Shown here one piece after another: positions 46,278-54,669 of a stretch of DNA of 64,000 nt. Under the pieces are notes generated by a model. The model saw only the letters and a program-made list of their open reading frames with translations, was not told the origin of the DNA and did no database searches. Made by a program: the position numbers and the translations under genes. How positions within the stretch are numbered: the first letter of the stretch is position 1; every line of letters begins with the position of its first letter. Source of the DNA: Sphingobacterium sp. CZ-2 (GTDB taxonomy: Bacteria > Bacteroidota > Bacteroidia > Sphingobacteriales > Sphingobacteriaceae); assembly GCF_004526235.1 (NCBI RefSeq), contig NZ_CP038159.1, forward strand, positions 1,240,001 to 1,304,000, written 5' to 3'.

Positions 46278-46673
46278 ATGAAAAGAACAATGATTACCCT
46301 GCTAGCTGTCTTCGCCATCGTCGTTGGATTAACAGCTTTTAATCAGGCAAAACAAGAAGAAAGACCTAAAAACTTAAAAGTATTACCTAAAAATATCTCT
46401 CACGAGGAGCTGGACAAAGTCATGAAATCATTCAACATGGCATTGGGCGTAAAATGTAACCACTGCCATGCCCCAAAAGCAAATGGCGAACGCGGATTGG
46501 ATTTCGCTTTGGATACCAATCCAAACAAAGATGTAGCGCGGTACATGATCAAAATGACCAATCAGATCAACAAAAAGCATTTCAAGCATGAGCATGAGGG
46601 TAAAGTAATGAACATTACCTGTAACACTTGCCATAATGGTAAAACAGAACCTCATACCATCTTAAAAGATTAG
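46278..46673 (+). CDS. Small c-type cytochrome, diheme
   Basis: 131 residues. Signal segment MKRTMITLLAVFAIVVGLTAF, then KVLPKNISHEELDKVMKSFN. Two CxxCH heme-binding motifs are present: KCNHCHAPK (~residue 66) and TCNTCHNGKT (~residue 119), so two covalent hemes are expected. The sequence between (ANGERGLDFALDTNPNKDVARYMIKM) resembles the photosynthetic-reaction-centre cytochrome c subunit family found in many Bacteroidota electron chains. ATG 46278 is the natural start; the region before it is not signal-like. Confidence 0.88.
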   Translation: MKRTMITLLAVFAIVVGLTAFNQAKQEERPKNLKVLPKNISHEELDKVMKSFNMALGVKCNHCHAPKANGERGLDFALDTNPNKDVARYMIKMTNQINKKHFKHEHEGKVMNITCNTCHNGKTEPHTILKD

Positions 46674-46744
46674 TATAAACGTCCCAAAAAGACTCAGGTA
46701 ACACCCTAAATAGAAGTCCATATTCCTCAGGAATAGGATTTTAG

Positions 46745-46801
46745 ATGTGGTCGGTTGTTCGGAACTAGGTATATAGTTCAGACCATCTGACCACATTTTC
46801 T
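46745..46801 (+). terminator. Long hairpin between the cytochrome and sbcD
   Basis: ATGTGGTC (46745-46752) pairs with GACCACAT (46789-46796); inside, GGT/ACC and GAACTA/TAGTTC stems continue the hairpin. TTTTC-TTTT follows. It looks like a terminator or attenuator separating the two transcripts. Confidence 0.55.
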
Positions 46802-46893
46802 TTTGCACGAGCGGATAAGTTTTGACATTTCTTAACGCCTAAGCTGTTGAAAAAACTGTACTTTTAACCATCACCTTAACAAAAAATTGATTC

Positions 46894-48120
46894 ATGCGCA
46901 TATTACATACTGGAGATTGGCATCTTGGCAAAAAGCTCGACTTCTTTTCCCGAATGGAGGAACAACGGGAGGTCATGGAAGAGATTTGCGAGATCGCTGA
47001 ACGTGAAGAAGTGGACTTAGTACTTGTGGCAGGCGATCTGTTCGATAACTTCAATCCTACCGTCGAAGCCACGGAATTATTATATAAAACCTTAAAAAGA
47101 CTGACAAACGAGGGCAAAAGACCGGTCATTGCCATTGCAGGCAATCACGATTCGCCCGATCGTATAGATTCCCCGGATCCGTTGGCTAGAGCCTGTGGCA
47201 TCTTCTTTTTTGGATATCCCCATATGGAAGTAAGGCCATTAACCGTGGAAAATGCCTTTGATATCATCAAAGTGGATAAAGGGTTTATGGAAATCAAACT
47301 CCCAAAATACTATTATCCGGCCAGAATTTTAGCCACCCCATTTGCCAATGAAATCCGTTTAAAACAATTTCTGGGATTTGAGGACAAGGCCGCACAATTG
47401 CAGGAAGCCCTTAAAGAGAGTTGGAGCTCCCTTGCACAGCAATATTGCGACGGCTATGGCGTTAATATCCTGACAACGCATCTGTACATGTTAAAAAGAG
47501 GTGGGGAAATATTGGAAGAACCTGAAGGCGAAAAACCGATCAAATTAGGCTATGCGGATCTGGTCTATTCAGACAGCATCCCCCAGCAGATCCAATACAC
47601 CGCTTTGGGACATTTGCACCGCTATCATCAGATTGGTCCGGAAGATAGACCAGTGGTCTATCCAAGTAGCCCATTGTGCTACTCCTTTTCTGAAAGCGGA
47701 CAGGAAAAACAGGTGGTCATTGTAGATCTGGAACCTAATAAAAACGCATTGACACGAACAATTCCATTGACAAAAGGGCGATCCTTATTCCGAAAAAGAT
47801 TCACCTCCATTGATGAGGCAGTCGTTTGGTTGCATGAAAACCCGAATAGCCTGGTCGAATTGACCATTGAGAGTGATACCTTCCTGACGGCACAGGATAT
47901 GAAACGCCTGCATGAAGCCCATGATGGCATCATCCATATTATTCCAGTGGTCAAGCAGGCCAATCAACTTGCCAGCACTTGTGAACATGTTAACCTGGAG
48001 CAAGATATGAAGGATTTGTTCATCGATTACTTCAAGTCAAAATACGGCCAGGAACCTAACGAAGAATTAATGTTATTATTTGATGAGGTATCTACGAATA
48101 CCCTAGAAAAGGAAGATTAA
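46894..48120 (+). CDS. sbcD: Exonuclease SbcCD subunit D (Mre11-type nuclease)
   Basis: 408 residues. Calcineurin-type phosphoesterase: GDWHLGKKL, VAGDLFDN, AGNHDSPDR, ILTTHLYM and ALGHLHRYHQI are the metal-binding motifs in order. It acts with SbcC to cleave DNA hairpins and double-strand-break ends. SbcC follows 22 nt downstream. The stop codon lies in a 19-bp tandem duplication (48102-48139). Confidence 0.96.
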   Translation: MRILHTGDWHLGKKLDFFSRMEEQREVMEEICEIAEREEVDLVLVAGDLFDNFNPTVEATELLYKTLKRLTNEGKRPVIAIAGNHDSPDRIDSPDPLARACGIFFFGYPHMEVRPLTVENAFDIIKVDKGFMEIKLPKYYYPARILATPFANEIRLKQFLGFEDKAAQLQEALKESWSSLAQQYCDGYGVNILTTHLYMLKRGGEILEEPEGEKPIKLGYADLVYSDSIPQQIQYTALGHLHRYHQIGPEDRPVVYPSSPLCYSFSESGQEKQVVIVDLEPNKNALTRTIPLTKGRSLFRKRFTSIDEAVVWLHENPNSLVELTIESDTFLTAQDMKRLHEAHDGIIHIIPVVKQANQLASTCEHVNLEQDMKDLFIDYFKSKYGQEPNEELMLLFDEVSTNTLEKED

Positions 48121-48139
48121 CCTAGAAAAGGAAGATTAA
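48102..48139 (+). repeat. 19-bp tandem duplication at the sbcD stop codon
   Basis: CCTAGAAAAGGAAGATTAA occurs twice directly, at 48102-48120 (ending with the stop) and 48121-48139. It lengthens the sbcD-sbcC gap by one unit. Confidence 0.9.
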
Positions 48140-48142
48140 TTT

Positions 48143-51100
48143 ATGCTGCCATTATCACTGAGCATTGAAGGGCTTTACTCCTATCAGGAGAAGCAAACCA
48201 TAGATTTTACCCAATTAACGGATGCCGGATTATTCGGCATCTTTGGCGCTGTTGGCTCCGGAAAATCATCCATTTTGGAGGCCATCAGTTTTGCCTTATA
48301 CGGCGATACGGAACGGTTGAACAAAACCGACAAACGCGCCTACAACATGATGAACCTCAAATCCAATCAAACACAGATTGTATTTGAATTCCTCAATTAC
48401 GAGAACCGAAAGTTCCGCTTTGTTGCCCAATGGAAACGGAGGAAGAACTTCGAGGACACCACGCCTATCGAACGTACCGCCTACGAATGGAAAGAGGAAG
48501 CCTGGATTCCCATGGAATCGGCGGATGGTGCTTTGATCACTAACCTCTCCTACCCCAACTTTCGTCGTACAATCATTATCCCACAAGGACAGTTCAAGGA
48601 ATTTTTGGAGCTTAAAGGAAAGGAACGTTCCGAAATGATGAAGGAAATCTTCTTCCTGAACAAGTTTGACCTGGGACCAAAAGTATCCCATCTTCAAGCT
48701 GCGAACAATCGCAAACTGGAAAACCTCAGAGGAGCGCTCTCCGGATTTGAAAGCATCTCCGCAGAAGCCTTGGAGCAGAAAAAACTGGAAGTGAAAGAAG
48801 CGAAGGAAACGTTGGTGCAGACCCGCGAAACCTATCAGGAACTTTTGGATAAGGTGCAGCAGATCCAGGAATTCAAGGATAAGCAGATCGAATTGCAGCA
48901 AAAACAAGCGCAATTCGCCGAGCTCCAGCAGAGCAAGGATAAAATACAACAGCAGGAAAAAGAGCTGAACAAATACGAGCAAACGGCAAATGCCTTCCGT
49001 GAGCCTCTGAACAACCTGCAGGCATTGAATACCGAGCGGGAGACCCTGATCCATAAGATCGAGAATCTTCGTGCTACAAAAGATCGTCAATCCCATGAGA
49101 TCGATGTGATCGATCGGGAAATCCATGCGATCCAATCCGATTACCTGAACCTTAACAATTTCAGGACACAGGTCGAAGATTACAAACTGATCCTACAGAT
49201 TAAAGAGAATGAACGTAAGATCGAGGAATCGGAAGTACGTTTGGCGAAAGGCACTCCTTTTGTGGAAAGGACCAAGCAAGCTGAGTTGGAACTGGCAGCA
49301 AAAAGCCAGCACTTCGAAGAAGAGCTGGAAAAGCTGAAAGCCCAAAAAATAGACAGCAGCCAATTGATTGCCATGGAAAAATGGTATCAGCAACGGGAAA
49401 ATTTCCAACAGCAGATCCAACAGGTCAAACAACAATCGGAACAGTGCAAAAACGACATCGCAAGCGAGCTGAAAGCCTTCAGTCAGGAAGGCTACCATTT
49501 GGACAATTATGAGGATATGATTTCCAAAGAGCTGCAATTGCTGGAAAACCAGCTCCTACAGCAACGGGAACAGGAAACACAGCTTCAGGTGCAGGCAAAA
49601 CTGAGTACATTTGCCAATGAACTGCAATCTGGGCAAGCTTGTCCGCTCTGTGGCGCCTTGGACCACCCTCAACCCATGGTGGCGGAACATATCCAGGAAG
49701 AGCTTCAGAAAAGTAAAGATCTTCGGAAAAACCTGGAAGTAAGCCGTACTGATTTCCAAACCTTAAGACAAAGACTTAGCTTAAATGCACATTCGTTGGG
49801 CACGCGTAAAGTACAAGAAGAACGGTTGACGTTGGATCTTCAGCGATTGGATTCGTTAATGGAAAACCACATCCAGCAGTTTAACTGGGAAGGATATTCT
49901 ACAGAAGATCCGAATGCGTTTGAGGCGCAGAAACAGAAATTAAAACAGAATGAGCAGCAGATCCTTGATCTGGAGGCCCAAATAAAACAGACGCAATCCG
50001 AACTTTCAAAAACTCGCGAGAATATCCAGAAATACGAAAAGGAATTGGAAGTCATTCGCAATGAAATTTCCGTTTTTCAGGGTGTCAACAAGCAGAACCA
50101 GAATAATCTGCAGAAATTCCAATTTTCGGAATTTGTCGCGCAGGGCTTGGATGAGGTAAAAAAGTCCAAATTGACCTTGGAGACTTCGGTTGTTCATATA
50201 GAAACCACCTATTTAAGCTTGAACCAAAAGGTCAACACCTTCCGCACAAAATTGGCAGAGGTGGTGGGTCAATACCAATCCGCTATCGACCAGTTGAGCG
50301 GTTTCAACCTTCAATTGAAAACCCGAAAAGAGCAGTTGACAAAATTATTGCAGGAGTTCAGGTTCAATGATATTATTGAGGTGCAACAGATTATCCAACG
50401 GCCATTGGATGTAGAAAATATCCGTCAACGGATTCAGCAATTTTATGTCCGTTTGGAGGTGTTGGAGACGCAGATCGCCGCTTTAAAAGATTTTCTGGTT
50501 CAAAAAACCTACTCAGAAGAGGAATTGGAGACCACCCATGCCCTATTCAATCTGAAAAAAGAGGAATTGGAACTTCAGCTTTCCTTAACGGGTGGATTGG
50601 AAAAGGAATTGAACCATCTATCGGTGGAGTTTGGCAAGAAAGAAAAATTATTGGAGGAGTTTGATGCCTTGAGCAATCGCGGAAGCAATCTAAAGACCAT
50701 GGAAAACCTTTTCAAGGGTAATGGTTTTGTGAATTATGTTTCGGGAATTCATTTAAGGCAGATGTGTGAGATGGCGAATCATCGTTTCCATCGTTTGACC
50801 CGGAACCAGTTGAGTCTGACGATCAATGAAAGCAATGAGTTTGAAGTGATCGATTATTTGAACAATGGTTATAGGAGATCGGTAAAAACCCTTTCAGGAG
50901 GGCAAGGGTTCCAGGCATCCTTATGTTTGGCCTTAGCCTTGGCAGAAAACATTCAATCCTTGAACAAAGCGGATAGGAACTTCTTCTTTATCGATGAGGG
51001 TTTTGGAACGCAGGATGCTGATTCCATCAATACGGTTTTTGATACGCTGCAATATTTGCAGCAGGAAAACCGCGTGGTTGGGATTATTTCGCATGTGGAA

Positions 51101-51184
51101 GAACTGAAAGAAAGGATACCAAGTTCTGTTACGGTGACCAAGGACCTTGAGGATGGTTCCAAGATCAATACTATGAATTCATAA
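48143..51184 (+). CDS. sbcC: Exonuclease SbcCD subunit C (Rad50-type SMC ATPase)
   Basis: 1013 residues. N-terminal Walker A FGAVGSGKSSILEAISF (~34-50), long coiled coils (~180-480 and ~530-860), a zinc-hook CPLC (ACPLCGALDHPQP, ~residue 500) that joins dimers, and C-terminal signature TLSGGQGF plus Walker B FFFIDEGFGTQD. It is the ATP-driven DNA-end-processing partner of SbcD. Length is typical of Bacteroidota SbcC. A terminator follows. Confidence 0.95.
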   Translation: MLPLSLSIEGLYSYQEKQTIDFTQLTDAGLFGIFGAVGSGKSSILEAISFALYGDTERLNKTDKRAYNMMNLKSNQTQIVFEFLNYENRKFRFVAQWKRRKNFEDTTPIERTAYEWKEEAWIPMESADGALITNLSYPNFRRTIIIPQGQFKEFLELKGKERSEMMKEIFFLNKFDLGPKVSHLQAANNRKLENLRGALSGFESISAEALEQKKLEVKEAKETLVQTRETYQELLDKVQQIQEFKDKQIELQQKQAQFAELQQSKDKIQQQEKELNKYEQTANAFREPLNNLQALNTERETLIHKIENLRATKDRQSHEIDVIDREIHAIQSDYLNLNNFRTQVEDYKLILQIKENERKIEESEVRLAKGTPFVERTKQAELELAAKSQHFEEELEKLKAQKIDSSQLIAMEKWYQQRENFQQQIQQVKQQSEQCKNDIASELKAFSQEGYHLDNYEDMISKELQLLENQLLQQREQETQLQVQAKLSTFANELQSGQACPLCGALDHPQPMVAEHIQEELQKSKDLRKNLEVSRTDFQTLRQRLSLNAHSLGTRKVQEERLTLDLQRLDSLMENHIQQFNWEGYSTEDPNAFEAQKQKLKQNEQQILDLEAQIKQTQSELSKTRENIQKYEKELEVIRNEISVFQGVNKQNQNNLQKFQFSEFVAQGLDEVKKSKLTLETSVVHIETTYLSLNQKVNTFRTKLAEVVGQYQSAIDQLSGFNLQLKTRKEQLTKLLQEFRFNDIIEVQQIIQRPLDVENIRQRIQQFYVRLEVLETQIAALKDFLVQKTYSEEELETTHALFNLKKEELELQLSLTGGLEKELNHLSVEFGKKEKLLEEFDALSNRGSNLKTMENLFKGNGFVNYVSGIHLRQMCEMANHRFHRLTRNQLSLTINESNEFEVIDYLNNGYRRSVKTLSGGQGFQASLCLALALAENIQSLNKADRNFFFIDEGFGTQDADSINTVFDTLQYLQQENRVVGIISHVEELKERIPSSVTVTKDLEDGSKINTMNS

Positions 51185-51189
51185 TTCGA

Positions 51190-51218
51190 GATAAAACTCA
51201 TGAATAAAACTCATGAAT
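51190..51218 (+). repeat. 13-bp tandem duplication after sbcC
   Basis: ATAAAACTCATGA occurs at about 51193 and again directly after it, just past the sbcC stop. Same style as the duplication at the sbcD stop. Confidence 0.7.
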
Positions 51219-51242
51219 AAAAAATCGTTTATAAAAATAAAG

Positions 51243-51275
51243 AAAGGCCACGCATCGCTGCGGGGCCTTCTTCAA
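51243..51275 (+). terminator. Intrinsic terminator after sbcC
   Basis: AAGGCC-A-CGCA-TCGC-TGCG-GGGCCTT is a 11-bp stem with a small bulge; TCTTC follows. It ends the sbcDC operon. Confidence 0.7.
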
Positions 51276-51363
51276 TTAAACATATAACCACTAACTAATA
51301 TTACTAACCTAATCAACCAATTAGAATTACTAACCTCTTTTTATTATTTTGAACTAATCTAAC

Positions 51364-51426
51364 TAACTATTTGAACTATTCTGTTTTTTTGAACTGTTCT
51401 ATTCGCTTAACTATTTGAACTATTCT
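51364..51426 (-). repeat. Duplicated 3' end of the Spy-like gene
   Basis: TAACTATTTGAACTATTCT is found at 51364-51382 and at 51408-51426, the second covering the stop codon and last codons of the gene at 51407. A degraded third copy (GAACTGTTCTATTC) lies between. Confidence 0.8.
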
Positions 51427-51922
51427 CTTTAACCTCTTTTGTTTCTTTTTCTATAGGCATTTTACGGTCCATGCGTTTATGGCGCATTTCACGGGTTCTG
51501 AATTCTTTCCCACCACGTTCAAATCTTCCTCTTTTACCATCTGCCAATTTATCTTTAAAAATCGCCAACTGTTCTGGTGTCAAAAGCTTTTGGAAGGCAT
51601 CTTGCTCCGCTTTCATTTCTTTACGGTGGATTTCTCGCGCTGCGATCATCTCATTGCGTTTTGCTTCCATTTTTTTAGCTTTCTCCAATTGGAAAACATA
51701 AACTTCCTTTTTCTGAGCTTCGGTAAACTTCAACTCTTTATCCATATGTTCAGTCTTCAGTTTCGCAATCTCTTCTGGAGATTTTGGTTTCATTTCCTTC
51801 CGGTCAATTTTCATACGGCGTTCTTTTTTAACATCCTGACGTACTTCTTCTTTCTTTTCCTGCGACAATGCGGAGAATGAAATCCCTGCGACCAATGCTG
51901 CTATAGTGAATATCTTTTTCAT
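51407..51922 (-). CDS. Periplasmic Spy/CpxP-like helical protein
   Basis: 171 residues. Signal peptide MKKIFTIAALVAGISFSALSQ. The rest is almost all charged helix, rich in Lys, Glu and Met, with 'EHMDKELKFTEAQKKEVYVFQLEKAKKM' and 'KEMKAEQDAFQKLLTPEQLAIFKDKL', the LTxxQ repeats of the Spy/CpxP fold (DUF4890-like in Bacteroidota). Probably a periplasmic chaperone or stress protein by family. Its 3' end is duplicated in the downstream region. Confidence 0.8.
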   Translation of the reverse strand: MKKIFTIAALVAGISFSALSQEKKEEVRQDVKKERRMKIDRKEMKPKSPEEIAKLKTEHMDKELKFTEAQKKEVYVFQLEKAKKMEAKRNEMIAAREIHRKEMKAEQDAFQKLLTPEQLAIFKDKLADGKRGRFERGGKEFRTREMRHKRMDRKMPIEKETKEVKENSSNS

Positions 51923-52371
51923 ATGATTCTATTTTTATATCGTTTTCAAATTTGTTTTATACTCTTTTAGAGGGAGGAAAAATCAAAACGTTTAATTGGA
52001 AGTATGTTAATCAATGTTAACTTTTGTTAAGGTTTGGTTCGGGGATTAAGTGAGGTGTATGTGACATGTAAGTGAGTTGTAAGTGACTTTTAGCACTTAC
52101 AACTCACTTACAATATACTTGGATTATGGATTCATTATGAATCAAAGGTTCGTTCAAGAGGGATGTCTTGGAACCTATAGATTTGCTTTTTTGATTGGTA
52201 CTTAGTAAAGGTAAAAGAAAGGGTTTCACGTAGTCTAATAGTGCTTTATCTCCAAATCAATTAAGTTTATGGGAAAAGGAGAATTGAATAAATAGTATAT
52301 TTTATAGAGAAATTGGAATTTTATCTGTTTATACTGAGGTTATTCCAGCTAGAATTGAGGCTATCCCAACT
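51923..52371. other. Intergenic region with a perfect palindrome
   Basis: About 450 nt without a gene. Holds the 19-bp inverted repeat at 52067-52112 and a small GATTCAT-T-ATGAATC palindrome at 52130-52144. Nothing else recognised. Confidence 0.5.
52067..52112. repeat. Perfect 19-bp inverted repeat
   Basis: TGTAAGTGAGTTGTAAGTG (52067-52085) and its exact reverse complement (52094-52112) around an 8-nt loop. The arm itself holds the sequence (T)GTAAGTG twice, and a weaker copy (AAGTGAGGTGTATGTGAC) lies just upstream. No T-run follows, so it is not a typical terminator. Confidence 0.9.
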
Positions 52372-52533
52372 TTAACTGAAAAAATAGCTATAAAGGAAAA
52401 AAATAATAAGAACCCCTCCTATGAAATATAAGCGATTGTAAAACCTGCCTGGCTTATTAGATTTTTGCAAGATTACACCTGCAATGATACATATCGCAGC
52501 TAAGATTAAAAAGGCTAATTGTTCGGTTACCAT
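52372..52533 (-). CDS. Small two-helix membrane protein
   Basis: 53 residues from ATG 52533 (MVTEQLAFLILAAICIIAGV...): two membrane helices separated by a short basic loop (QKSNKPGRFYNR). No family recognised; the earlier in-frame start 52593 would add a 20-residue polar leader. Small size means it could be spurious, but two clean helices with a positive loop support it. Confidence 0.45.
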   Translation of the reverse strand: MVTEQLAFLILAAICIIAGVILQKSNKPGRFYNRLYFIGGVLIIFFLYSYFFS

Positions 52534-52704
52534 GTTTACAAGATAGGGAAAAATGTATGTAATGCAAGGGGAATTTCCTTCAATTTTACTCATGTTTACC
52601 TATTAAAATCATTTATTATTTTAGAATCTGAGCTATAAAATTCAACTATACAAAAATAAATAGGCTTAAAATCAATAAGTTTAGGGCATAGGATAAAATT
52701 ATTT

Positions 52705-52735
52705 TTGGAGAATAAAGTAGAAGCCCTATATTTGC
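52705..52735 (+). promoter_or_regulatory. tRNA-Leu promoter
   Basis: TTTG (52705-52708), 19 nt, then TATATTTG (52728-52735): a full Bacteroidota consensus promoter, 19 nt before the tRNA 5' end. Same architecture as the tRNA-Ser promoter at 8442-8472. Confidence 0.8.
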
Positions 52736-52754
52736 ATCATTCCAAACGGAATAT

Positions 52755-52836
52755 GCCCAGGTGGCGGAATTGGTAGACGCGTTGGTCTCAAACACCAATG
52801 AAGCAATTCGTGCCGGTTCGATCCCGGCCCTGGGTA
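52755..52836 (+). tRNA. tRNA-Leu (anticodon CAA)
   Basis: Acceptor GCCCAGG pairs with CCTGGGT (G-T at the end), discriminator A. The anticodon stem TTGGT/ACCAA encloses CTCAAAC, anticodon CAA (codon TTG). A long variable loop (TGAAGCAATTCGT) and the T arm GCCGGTTCGATCCCGGC are typical of tRNA-Leu. No CCA encoded. Confidence 0.95.
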
Positions 52837-52844
52837 CAGAAGAG

Positions 52845-52878
52845 AAACGAGGATTTTAGGATCCTCGTTTTTTTTTGT
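52845..52878 (+). terminator. Terminator of tRNA-Leu
   Basis: AAACGAGGAT / ATCCTCGTTT is a perfect 10-bp stem with a TTTAGG loop followed by eight or more Ts. Confidence 0.9.
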
Positions 52879-52919
52879 CAAAAAACGCGATTCTGCGCAA
52901 TTTAAAAAATCGAATTCCA

Positions 52920-53474
52920 TTACATATTCTCTTTTTGTTTTTTCTGGGAAAAAGTAAAAGGTAAATAAAATGAAATTTTCATGATTTTACCTCTTTTATA
53001 AATTACGGGAATATTTTTTAATAACCTTGAAACTCGGATCGCTTCTTGAATAAAGATCTCGTTGTTTCCGTAAATTGATAATATAGAATCCACATGTCCC
53101 AATTCATTGGCCTCAACAGAAAGTTGCAATGTAATCGTTTCTGTGATTGGAGGAAGTGCTTGCCAGTTAATAAGGGAGTCGATAGTTGAATTAAGTTTCC
53201 GAATTTGCCCATAAAAAGGTGTGTTTATAGATAAGGAATTATCAAAATAAGAAGCATTTTTTAATAATCCTTTTTCAAAGCTGTATTCAAATTCATGTTC
53301 AAAAAATTAGGAAAAGCCCATATGCATAGAATATAGAAATTTCCCTCTGTATGCAGTCACTGTATCCGAAAACCATTCTGCGTACACCCGCCCATCTTTA
53401 ACCTTATCAGCAAATAAAGACTTTAGGTTTACTTTAGCCGTTCGATTATCATTGAAGATATTTGTTAGGTACAT
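52920..53474 (-). pseudogene. Decayed TonB C-terminal-like protein gene with an internal stop
   Basis: One reading frame runs from ATG 53474 to the stop at 52920, interrupted only by an in-frame TAA (53307-53309 on the minus strand). Before the stop it reads ...DGRVYAEWFSDTVTAYRGK..., after it ...FFEHEFEYSFEKGLLKN... and finally SIYGNNEIFIQEAIRVSRLL...KRGKIMKISFYLPFTF. The last part follows the TonB C-terminal pattern (dG.v..i.v..g....l..EAiRv.......P....Gk...v.f.lPf.F). The N terminus lacks a signal peptide, so the 5' end is also missing. A remnant of a gene, not a working one, unless a sequencing error made the stop. Confidence 0.6.
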
Positions 53475-53604
53475 TTACAACACCGTAATAATTAGGTTAA
53501 TGAATTCACAGTAAAGACTAGTTATTATTCGATAGGCAAAATTTCCAAGCTCAAGTGATTTTTGAGGAGGCTCTATTCATAGTTAACAGGATTTAAATGG
53601 CTTT
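53475..53604. other. Short gap between the pseudogene and the PadR operon
   Basis: No recognisable feature; it is where the missing 5' end of the decayed gene would have been. Confidence 0.3.
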
Positions 53605-54279
53605 TTAGGAATAATGTGTCTCAAATTCCATTTCATCTACTCTTTTAACGATCAGTTTTAAATTTCGGTGGAATATATCCAAGATACCTAGAGCCACATA
53701 GATAAAAACTAGAATAAGAATATTGGATAAAGCTAATGGCATATATTTGCTGAGCCATTCTCCGGAAATCAACAAAACCAATATGGTAAACATAGGGATC
53801 ATCATACCAATATAAGATCTGTAAAGCTTATATTTATTGTAAATAGGCCTGTATTTAAGTAGATAAACCGGAACGAATATGATAATACTAGCAACCAATC
53901 CCATTTTAATCCCGTCCCAAAACGGACTTGCAGTAAACGGAATGAAATATGCGAAAAGAGTAAAATAGAGGATATAAACTGGTGATCGCCAGCTTTTCAT
54001 GAATAGCCAAAAATCTCCTGGAAGACTCTTTACGAATTTATTCTGAAGACCAAGGTCAAAGGAATCTTCAATTTCAGAAAAACCCATTGCCCCAAAACTT
54101 TGATGGGCTTGTATCATGGCTCCTTTTAAATTCAAAGTTGGATTCTCTGTCATCAATTCTTCCACCTTGCAGGCAAAATGATCCAGAATTTCTAATTGAA
54201 CATCCACAAAGGTATATCCTTTATGCTCAATAAAGGCCAAAAGCTCCTTTAGCTCCGTTTTATTCAATTTCTTTTCCAT
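53605..54279 (-). CDS. Membrane protein partner of a PadR regulator
   Basis: 224 residues. The N-terminal ~95 residues are a soluble helical domain (ELKELLAFIEHKGYTFVDVQLEILDHFACKVEELM...) like those of DUF1700/DUF1129-type partners of PadR, then about five membrane helices. The start codon overlaps the PadR stop (TAATG), so the two are translationally coupled. This pairing is common; the regulator often controls its own membrane partner. Function unknown. Confidence 0.8.
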   Translation of the reverse strand: MEKKLNKTELKELLAFIEHKGYTFVDVQLEILDHFACKVEELMTENPTLNLKGAMIQAHQSFGAMGFSEIEDSFDLGLQNKFVKSLPGDFWLFMKSWRSPVYILYFTLFAYFIPFTASPFWDGIKMGLVASIIIFVPVYLLKYRPIYNKYKLYRSYIGMMIPMFTILVLLISGEWLSKYMPLALSNILILVFIYVALGILDIFHRNLKLIVKRVDEMEFETHYS

Positions 54280-54617
54280 TATGATATACTTGGTTTTGCA
54301 TTCAAGATCAGCTGAAGTTTCTCCACAAAAGTGAGTGCATCCTGCACTTTGGCCACTTGCTCCTCTTTTCCCTTTGCTGTTAAGGAGTAATATTTCCTTG
54401 CCCTACCATCTACTATCTCCGACTCCGTGGCCAACAAACCCTCAGCCTCTAATTTATGCAGAGCTGGGTATAATGCACCTTCGGTCAATACAAATTCACC
54501 TTCGGTTAATTGTTTGACCTGTTGGGTGATCTCATAGCCATACATCCGATCCGTACCTGACAGTAATTTCAGGATGATGGTCTGCAAAGTACCTTTCAAT
54601 AATTTGGAATCCTTCAT
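54279..54617 (-). CDS. PadR family transcriptional regulator
   Basis: 112 residues, the usual size. KGTLQTIILKLLSGTDRMYG, YEITQQVKQLTEGEF, LTEGALYPALHKLEAEGLLA and RKYYSLTAKGKEE are the winged-helix PadR landmarks. A candidate operator lies directly before its start (54619-54640). Confidence 0.92.
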   Translation of the reverse strand: MKDSKLLKGTLQTIILKLLSGTDRMYGYEITQQVKQLTEGEFVLTEGALYPALHKLEAEGLLATESEIVDGRARKYYSLTAKGKEEQVAKVQDALTFVEKLQLILNAKPSIS

Positions 54618-54618
54618 G

Positions 54619-54640
54619 TAGATTAGTATTTATAAATCTA
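54619..54640. promoter_or_regulatory. Candidate PadR operator
   Basis: TAGATT (54619-54624) and AATCTA (54635-54640) form a 6-bp inverted repeat with a 10-nt AT-rich spacer, 2 nt upstream of the padR ATG. Placement suggests autoregulation; the arms do not match the classical ATGT-N8-ACAT PadR box. Confidence 0.35.
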
Positions 54641-54669
54641 ATATACATAATTTTCTTAGGTATATAAAA

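Noticed and set aside
48296..49135. 279-codon ORF antisense to sbcC
   Set aside because: Mirror frame of a coiled-coil gene; Leu/Phe-rich without pattern.
53307..53309. Programmed readthrough or recoding at the in-frame TAA
   Set aside because: TAA is not a selenocysteine or pyrrolysine codon, and the gene also lacks its 5' end; decay is simpler.
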